Positions 58,594 to 64,000 of a DNA stretch of 64,000 bases are shown here, piece by piece (the first letter of the stretch is position 1; the number at the start of each line of letters is the position of its first letter). The notes beneath the pieces were generated by a model. That model saw only the letters and a program-made list of their open reading frames with translations. It had not been told where the DNA came from and did no database searches. Source of the stretch: Micromonospora lutea (GTDB lineage: Bacteria; Actinomycetota; Actinomycetes; Mycobacteriales; Micromonosporaceae). Location: the NCBI RefSeq assembly GCF_016863535.1, contig NZ_BOPB01000014.1:62001-126000 (forward strand). Reading direction: 5' to 3'. The translations under genes were made by a program, and so were the position numbers.

Positions 58594-59556
58594 TCAGGGC
58601 TTGCTGGCGCGGTAGTAGTCGACGGCGCCCGGGTGCAGGGGCAGCGGGGAGGTGGCGATGGCCGAGCGGGGGCTCATCCGACCGGCCGCCGGGTGCGCGG
58701 CGGCCAGTTCGGAGCGGCGCTCCATCAGCAGCCGGGTCACCTGACGGACCAGCGACTCCGGCAGGCTGGCCCGCACCACCAGGTAGTTCGGGTTGGCCAC
58801 GGTGGTGACCGGGTCGACGCCGTACACCGAGCGGGGGATGTCCCGTGGCACGTACACCTCGGGGTTGCCGCGGCGCAGCGGCGTGGCCCACTCGCCGAGG
58901 TCGACGATGCGGGCGGGGGTGTCCTGGGCGAACTGGGCGACCGCGCGTACCGGCAGCCCACCCGAGAAGAAGAAGGCGTCGATCCGCCCGTCGCGCAGCG
59001 CGGCCACCGAATCGTCCAGGCCGAGCTGCTCCTGGCGAACCTGTGCGTCACCCAGGCCGGCCACGTGGAGCAGCCGGTCCACCGTGATTTTCGTCCCGGA
59101 GCCGGGTGCGCCGACCGAGACCCGCCGCCCGCGCAGGTCGTTCAGGCTCCGCACCGGGCTGTTCGCGGTGGTGACCAGGTGCAGCAGGTCGTCGTAGACC
59201 CGGGCGACCGCGACCACCGGCGGATCCGGACCCGGGTCGAGCCGCAGCACATCGGCCTGGGTGAAGCCGAGTTCGGCCTGCCCGGCGTTGAGCAGTTGCA
59301 CGTTCTCCGCGGAGGCCGCGGTGACCAGCACCTCCGCCCGCACCTCGGGCAGCTCGCGGTTGAGGATGGCCGCCAGCGACGCGCCGAAGGCGTAGTAGAC
59401 AGCGGTGGGGCTGCCGGTGGCGATGCGGATGACCACCGGCTCGTCCGGATCGTCCCGACAGCCGCCGAGGCCGGGCAGGGCCAGCAGCACGGTCAGCGCC
59501 AACGCCACGCGGGCGCCGCGCCATCGCGCTCGGGCGAGATACCGGGTACGGCTCAC
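58594..59556 (-). CDS. TAXI-family TRAP-type solute-binding lipoprotein (orphan)
   Basis: A 320-residue lipoprotein with signal and lipobox GLGGC (Cys about 29). The mature part matches the TAXI subgroup of TRAP solute-binding proteins: IRIATGSPTAVYYAFGASLA, TAASAENVQLLNAGQAELGF, SVGAPGSGTKITVDRLL and DAFFFSGGLPV. These bind small dicarboxylates or amino-acid-like anions. No TRAP permease gene is in view, so either the permease is elsewhere or the protein acts as a sensor partner. GTG 59556 is used; an in-frame GTG three codons upstream is possible. It faces the histidine kinase gene tail-to-tail. Confidence 0.85.
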   Translation of the reverse strand: MSRTRYLARARWRGARVALALTVLLALPGLGGCRDDPDEPVVIRIATGSPTAVYYAFGASLAAILNRELPEVRAEVLVTAASAENVQLLNAGQAELGFTQADVLRLDPGPDPPVVAVARVYDDLLHLVTTANSPVRSLNDLRGRRVSVGAPGSGTKITVDRLLHVAGLGDAQVRQEQLGLDDSVAALRDGRIDAFFFSGGLPVRAVAQFAQDTPARIVDLGEWATPLRRGNPEVYVPRDIPRSVYGVDPVTTVANPNYLVVRASLPESLVRQVTRLLMERRSELAAAHPAAGRMSPRSAIATSPLPLHPGAVDYYRASKP

Positions 59557-59638
59557 GGGCAGCACTGTGCGCCGCCGGACCCCTTGGGCGCAACCCCAGG
59601 GTGTGGCGGAGCGCGGTGCGGCCATGGTCGGCCGCCGG

Positions 59639-60355
59639 TCAGGCCACCGGGTGCGGCACCGCCTCCTCCGCCGCGTACCGCAGGATCCGGTCCCGGTGCG
59701 GGCCGTGGGCCACGCTGACCAGGAAGCAGCCGGCGTTCGGACGCAGCAGCGCCGGAACGTCGAGCAGCGCGGCACCGCGCACCAGCACCGCGCCGAGTTC
59801 CCGGTCGGTGATCCGCACGCCGAGGATGTGCCGCCGGACGTGGCGACCACCGGCCAGCAGCGCGGCCCGCCAGGCGGCGGCGGCCAGCCGGGTGCGCCAC
59901 AGCCGCCGCGCTGTCGAGGCACCCGGCACCGGTCCGCCGAGCAGTTCCCGCCGGCCGCGCCGCCAGCCGTTCTCCACGATCGCCGCGTACGTCGACCGGT
60001 GCTCCAGCCCGACGTGCAGCCGGTGCAGCTCGTACCGGCGGCGCAGCCCACCGACGGTCACCTCGTGCTGGACCGGGATGTCGAGGCGATCGAGCAGTTG
60101 CCGGGTCCGCCGCGCCGCCTCCTCCCGGTTGAACTCGATCGTCGACGGCCGGACGGGCTGCTGCCCGACCGGCCGATGCCCGTGGGCGGCCGGCGGCGGC
60201 ATGCAGCGCAGCAGACAGGCCGTCTCGAACGCGTCGGCCAGGGTCGTCCAGTCCAGCGGCGGTGGCGACGGCGGCCGGAGCGACGGCGCGGTGCGGGACG
60301 CCGGCGGGGCCGGTGATGGACGGGACCGGTCGAGCAGGATCGGTTCGGCAGTCAC
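59639..60355 (-). CDS. Hypothetical protein, Arg-rich soluble
   Basis: A 238-residue predicted cytoplasmic protein of no recognised family. The first 35 residues are Pro/Ser-rich and disordered. The remainder is rich in Arg and Leu (for example RRRYELHRLHVGLEHRS, ITDRELGAVLVRGAALLD), with Cys pairs LLRC and GCFL. The GTG start at 60355 has GAGGAGG upstream. It lies 82 bases upstream of the TAXI gene on the same strand, a gap that could carry its own promoter. It may be a helical regulatory or scaffolding protein; this is a guess. Confidence 0.55.
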   Translation of the reverse strand: MTAEPILLDRSRPSPAPPASRTAPSLRPPSPPPLDWTTLADAFETACLLRCMPPPAAHGHRPVGQQPVRPSTIEFNREEAARRTRQLLDRLDIPVQHEVTVGGLRRRYELHRLHVGLEHRSTYAAIVENGWRRGRRELLGGPVPGASTARRLWRTRLAAAAWRAALLAGGRHVRRHILGVRITDRELGAVLVRGAALLDVPALLRPNAGCFLVSVAHGPHRDRILRYAAEEAVPHPVA

Positions 60356-60454
60356 CGGAGGGCCTCCTCGTCGCGTCGGGTCCCCTTTACGGTGACCGCC
60401 GACACCGATCGGTGGTACCGATCCGGCCCAGCCTTGAGGAAATCTTGCGTCTGG

Positions 60455-61249
60455 CTACAACTCCGAAACGATCACGTCGACCTGGCGTGGCCGGCCGGGG
60501 CCGGTGTCCTCCTCGCACACGGTGTACTTCAGGTCCCGCAGCGTCGTGACCAGTGCGTCAGCGGTACGCGGCCGGGCACCAGCGAGCAGCAGATCCCGGA
60601 CCAACCGACCCTTCGTGGCCTTGTTGAAGTGGCTGACCACGGAACGCACCGGCACGCCGTCGACCTCCCGTTCGTGCAGCACCCGCACGGTCACCGTGCG
60701 CTCGGCCAACTCGCCGCGCGGCGTCCAGACCGCGGCGTACGCCCCGGAACGCAGGTCCAGCACCGGGCCGCGGCCGGCTGCCTCGGTCAGCGCGGCCCCC
60801 AGTTCCTGACGCCACAGCGCCGGCAGGGCGCCGATGCCGGGCAGCCGGGCCCCGATCGGACAGCGGTACGGCGGAATCCGGTCGGTCAGCCGGACCGCTC
60901 CCCACAGGCCGGAGCTGACCAGCACCTGCCGGCTGGCCGCCCGCCGTGCCGCCGTCGGGAGGCTGGCCAGGTCGAGGGCCTCGTAGAGCACGCCGGTGTA
61001 GATCCGGCTGGCGGGCGCGGTGGCGGCCTGCCGCAGCCGGGCGTTGCGCCGCAACTCGCCGTGCTGGCCGGAACCGAGACCGAGCGCGGTCAGCGCCGTT
61101 TCCGGCGGCCCGGCGCTGAGGGCGAGCAGTGCCGACAGCACCTCCTCCCGCACCGGGTTCAGGCCCGGCAGGGACAGTCGGTCCAGATCCAGTCGGCGGC
61201 CCGAGCCCGCCTCGGCCTTGCCCTCCGAGGGCGGCAGCAGGATGAGCAT
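60455..61249 (-). CDS. yaaA: YaaA-family protein (DUF328), peroxide-stress linked
   Basis: A 264-residue protein of the YaaA family, whose E. coli member lowers free iron during hydrogen peroxide stress. The start MLILLPPSEGKA is the family signature N-terminus and fixes ATG 61249. Further marks are YTGVLYEALDL, VLVSSGLWGAVRLTDRIPPY, GPVLDLRSGAYAAVW, and VVSHFNKATKGRLVRDLL near the C-terminus. It has no cysteines in the motif regions. It follows the membrane glycosyltransferase-like gene after eight bases and is probably co-transcribed with it. Confidence 0.9.
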   Translation of the reverse strand: MLILLPPSEGKAEAGSGRRLDLDRLSLPGLNPVREEVLSALLALSAGPPETALTALGLGSGQHGELRRNARLRQAATAPASRIYTGVLYEALDLASLPTAARRAASRQVLVSSGLWGAVRLTDRIPPYRCPIGARLPGIGALPALWRQELGAALTEAAGRGPVLDLRSGAYAAVWTPRGELAERTVTVRVLHEREVDGVPVRSVVSHFNKATKGRLVRDLLLAGARPRTADALVTTLRDLKYTVCEEDTGPGRPRQVDVIVSEL

Positions 61250-61257
61250 GGGTGACT

Positions 61258-62883
61258 CTAACGCCACGGGCGCAGCGGCTCCGGCGGGTGGTACACCCGG
61301 AACCCGCCAATCTCGGTGAGCAGCGCCGCACCGGCCCGGTCGCCGAGCATCTCCCGCAGCCGCCGGTCCGCCGGGGCGTCGGCCGCCAGCACGTACCCGG
61401 GCCGCTGCGCCCGGGCCAGCCGCCACCAGTACGCCGGATAGCGGTTCTGCCCGGGGTGCAGATTGCCGTCGAGCACCCCGCAGATCACCTCCTCAGCGGT
61501 GTTGAAGACCAGCCGGTTGCAGGTCCAGTACTCGCCGTACACCTCGCGCAGGCCGGCCGCGCGTACCGTGTCGGCCAACTGGCGGGCCTGTCGTTCCTCG
61601 ATGCGCCCCGGAGTCGCACCGGAGGTGGCGAAGAGCACCGTCACCACCAGCGAACTCGCCGCCAGCGCACCCAGCACGGCGGTGGAGGCGGCACCGGCCA
61701 CCCGGCCCGCCACGCCGGCCGTGCCCCGTCGGGCGGCCACCGCCGCCACCCAGAGCGGCCAGAGCACCGCCGGCAGCGACAGTTGCAGCACCGACAGGTA
61801 GCGGGCGTTGCCCAGGGGGTCGGTCGCCGCCAGCGGACTGCGTACGTACGCCAGCAGGGTCAGCGCCGCGCCGACGAGCAGCGCGAGGTGCACGACGGGG
61901 CCGACCCGGTCGCCACGCCCGGTCGCCCGCCGGTACGCGAGCCCGGCGAGCGTGGCCGCCACCACCAGCAGCACCGGGTAGAGCAGACCGAACCACGTCT
62001 GCCAGCGGGCGCAGCCGTCGACCGGGCAGAGCCCGGCGGCCAGCGGCACGCCGTCCAGCAGCCCCCCACCGAGCCGCTGCGACCAGGGCGGGACCGGGCC
62101 GTCCTCGCCGCTGACACCCCGCAACACCGACAGGGAGTCCTGCCCGGGCGGGGCGACCAGGTTGTCCCGGATCATCGGGGCGAGCCCGACGACGACACCG
62201 ACGACCAGCAGCAGACCCGCCCAGCCGAGCAGTTCCCGGCGCAGCGCCCACAGCAGCGCCAGCCCGGCCACCGCCAGGTACGGAACGATCAGCCAGTCCG
62301 ACCAGAGCGCCACTCCGGCGAGCAGCCCGAAGCCGCCCACGGCCAGTCCCCGGCGCGCTGTCGTGCCTCGGGCCAGCGCCACCACGACCAGCAGCATCGC
62401 CAGCACCGCCACCTTGACCTCCGGTCGCCCGCCGACCGTGGTCACCTGGTCCCGGACGACCCGTTCGGAGCCGAGGGCGAGCAGCCCGACGATCAGGGCG
62501 GCGAACCACGGCGAGCCGATCCGCCGGGTCAACCGGTGGATCAGCCAGAGGAACAGCGCGTAGAGGGCGAGCACCGGCAGCCGCAGCGCCGGCCAGCTCG
62601 GCCCGGTCACCGCGAGCAGCGGTGCGGCCAGGTACGACTCCAGGGTGCCCATGTACCGCTGGCCGTAGAGGAAGATCGGCTGTTCGCGCCCCTGTGCGAT
62701 GTGCAGTGCGGCCAGCCCGAAGGTCGCCTCGTCGCTGTTGGACACGGGCACCGTGGTCAGCACCAGCACCAGCCGGTAACCGACACCGATCACCCCGAAC
62801 AGCAGGGCGACCAGCGCCGGTCGGTCGAGCCGTGGCCGCCACCGCCCGCGCTGCTGCTCTGGTTCCGCTGCCGCTTGTGGCAC
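61258..62883 (-). CDS. Multi-pass membrane protein, GT39-like glycosyltransferase
   Basis: A 541-residue membrane protein. It has about ten or eleven hydrophobic helices between residues 22 and 440 and a final soluble domain of about 100 residues. Helix 1 is followed by VPVSNSDEATFGLAALHIAQ, with the acidic pair near a membrane loop typical of GT-C/GT39-type sugar transferases that use polyprenyl-phosphate sugars. GQRYMGTLESYLAAPLL is another family-like segment. GTG 62883 is chosen because GGGGGCGAG lies upstream; GTG 62922 is also in frame. The acceptor is unknown. It ends eight bases before the yaaA start. Confidence 0.75.
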   Translation of the reverse strand: MPQAAAEPEQQRGRWRPRLDRPALVALLFGVIGVGYRLVLVLTTVPVSNSDEATFGLAALHIAQGREQPIFLYGQRYMGTLESYLAAPLLAVTGPSWPALRLPVLALYALFLWLIHRLTRRIGSPWFAALIVGLLALGSERVVRDQVTTVGGRPEVKVAVLAMLLVVVALARGTTARRGLAVGGFGLLAGVALWSDWLIVPYLAVAGLALLWALRRELLGWAGLLLVVGVVVGLAPMIRDNLVAPPGQDSLSVLRGVSGEDGPVPPWSQRLGGGLLDGVPLAAGLCPVDGCARWQTWFGLLYPVLLVVAATLAGLAYRRATGRGDRVGPVVHLALLVGAALTLLAYVRSPLAATDPLGNARYLSVLQLSLPAVLWPLWVAAVAARRGTAGVAGRVAGAASTAVLGALAASSLVVTVLFATSGATPGRIEERQARQLADTVRAAGLREVYGEYWTCNRLVFNTAEEVICGVLDGNLHPGQNRYPAYWWRLARAQRPGYVLAADAPADRRLREMLGDRAGAALLTEIGGFRVYHPPEPLRPWR

Positions 62884-62997
62884 GACCTCGCCCCCGTCGC
62901 CGTCCCGACCGGAGTGTGTCACGGCGGTGACGTTGCACGTGGCGGTTCGGCTCAGCTCGCGTGGCCGAGGTGGCTGGTCTGTGGCAGGGTTGCATTC

Positions 62998-64000
62998 GTG
63001 CCACCCACTCCCGCTGGCCAGCTGGCCGTACCGAACCTGCACCGGGCCGCGCGGATCGAGGACGCCGTGCACGCCCTGGTCGAACGCCGGCTGCGGCGGA
63101 CCGGCTGGCGGACCAACATCATCGCGTACACCGGTTACGGAGCGCCCGGTTGGGTACGGGTGATGTGTCGGGTGCTGTTGGGGCGGCCCGACACTCGTCA
63201 GCGGGGTCGGCTGGACAAGGTCCGAGGCTGGCGCAGCTTCACCACCCTGCCGGCCAAGCACGTCACCGTGACCATCGAGACCGGCGGGGTGATCCACGAG
63301 GCACAGGCCGACCGCAGTGGCTTCATCGACACCGTGGTCGAGGCGGGCCTGCCACCCGGCTGGGGTTCGGTGCGGCTGAGCATGCCCGACGCCGAGCCGG
63401 TGGAGGCGCCGGTGCGCATCCTCGACCCGGAGGTGCGGTTCGGCGTCCTCTCCGACATCGACGACACGGTCATGGTGACCGCGTTGCCCCGGCCGCTGCT
63501 CGCCGCGTGGAACACGTTCGTCCTCGACGAACACGCCCGCGCGGCGGTGCCCGGCATGGCGGTGCTCTACGAACGGCTGGTCACCGCCCACCCCGGCGCG
63601 CCGGTGTTCTACCTGTCCACCGGCGCGTGGAACGTCGCGCCGACGTTGACCCGGTTCCTGTCCCGGCACCTCTACCCGGCCGGGCCGCTGCTGCTCACCG
63701 ACTGGGGACCGACGCAGGACCGCTGGTTCCGCAGCGGCCGGGAACACAAGCGGGCCACCCTGGCTCGACTGGCCAAGGAGTTCCCCGACGTACGCTGGCT
63801 GCTCGTCGGCGACGACGGTCAGCACGACCAGGAGATCTACCGCGAGTTCGCGGTCGCCCATCCGGACAACGTCGCCGCGGTGGCGATCCGTCGGCTGTCG
63901 CCCGCCCAGTCGGTGCTCGCCGGTAGCCTGCCGCTCCCACACGGCGAGGACACCGAGGGGCCGGCGGGGCAGAAGTGGCTCTCCGCCCCCGACGGTGCCG
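62998..64000 (+). CDS. App1-type phosphatidate phosphatase-like protein (DUF2183), 3' truncated by window
   Basis: At least 334 codons are open and run off the window. The GTG at 62998 begins PPTPAGQLAVPNLHRAARIE. The catalytic core is FGVLSDIDDTVMVT, a DxDxT haloacid-dehalogenase motif, followed by VFYLSTGAWNVAPTL and LLVGDDGQHDQEIY. This set defines the App1 catalytic domain (DUF2183), which removes phosphate from phosphatidic acid or similar lipids. The N-terminal ~130 residues form the beta-rich domain seen in bacterial members. It diverges from the membrane transferase gene. The cofactor is expected to be Mg2+. Confidence 0.88.
   Translation, partial: MPPTPAGQLAVPNLHRAARIEDAVHALVERRLRRTGWRTNIIAYTGYGAPGWVRVMCRVLLGRPDTRQRGRLDKVRGWRSFTTLPAKHVTVTIETGGVIHEAQADRSGFIDTVVEAGLPPGWGSVRLSMPDAEPVEAPVRILDPEVRFGVLSDIDDTVMVTALPRPLLAAWNTFVLDEHARAAVPGMAVLYERLVTAHPGAPVFYLSTGAWNVAPTLTRFLSRHLYPAGPLLLTDWGPTQDRWFRSGREHKRATLARLAKEFPDVRWLLVGDDGQHDQEIYREFAVAHPDNVAAVAIRRLSPAQSVLAGSLPLPHGEDTEGPAGQKWLSAPDGA

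Noticed and set aside
61258-63942. Extension of the membrane transferase frame far upstream to 63942
   Set aside because: It would run antisense through the App1-type gene, which has the DIDDT catalytic motif.

Overview
The window reads as a chromosomal segment of a high-GC actinomycete of the Micromonosporaceae, most like Micromonospora. The evidence is very high GC with strong G/C third positions, frequent GTG and TTG starts, a DivIVA-type coiled-coil protein, an IdeR/DtxR-type iron box, a DUF3558-like lipoprotein pair, a CBM2-GH5 cellulase, a paired parE-parC and an actinobacterial-style c-di-AMP riboswitch. This is a reading from sequence features only; no database comparison was possible. 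No tRNA, rRNA, IS element, prophage or CRISPR array was seen.

Layout. 1-13.2 kb: end of a FAD monooxygenase, a CDF metal exporter with a possible ArsR-type operator, an SDR, a YccF-like membrane protein, a secreted GH5 cellulase with an operator inside its promoter spacer, a FUSC-type exporter, two tandem lipoproteins, a large LuxR-family ATPase regulator, an AraC-family regulator and a small Cys-motif protein. 13.3-20.3 kb: a DivIVA-like coiled-coil protein diverges from an iron-siderophore uptake operon (ATPase, lipoprotein, fused double permease, siderophore-interacting reductase) under a near-consensus iron box. 20.3-29.3 kb: 2H phosphoesterase, DUF72 protein, an ECF41-type sigma factor with its usual oxidoreductase partner, alpha/beta hydrolase, flavohemoprotein and a secreted SGNH hydrolase.

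29.6-35.7 kb holds parE and parC (topoisomerase IV). ParE is split by a 484-residue intein with an HNH endonuclease, inserted inside the TOPRIM active-site motif. 35.8-44.2 kb: a secreted ricin-lectin esterase, an AlkB-like dioxygenase, a frameshifted gene remnant, a polysaccharide pyruvyl transferase, an acyltransferase, two hypothetical proteins, and a long leader with a c-di-AMP riboswitch before a secreted C39-like peptidase.

44.3-56 kb: a perfect 49-base dyad, a G-rich tract, a methyltransferase, then a divergent cell-wall polymer locus. On the minus strand lie an ABC permease, its ATPase, a fused cytidylyltransferase-reductase and a TagF-like polymerase. On the plus strand lie a TetR regulator, a multi-pass membrane protein and a second TagF-like polymerase. 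Together they look able to make, polymerise and export a polyol-phosphate (teichoic-acid-like) polymer. 56-64 kb: a two-component system facing an orphan TAXI binding lipoprotein, a hypothetical protein, YaaA, a membrane glycosyltransferase-like protein and an App1-type phosphatase running off the end.
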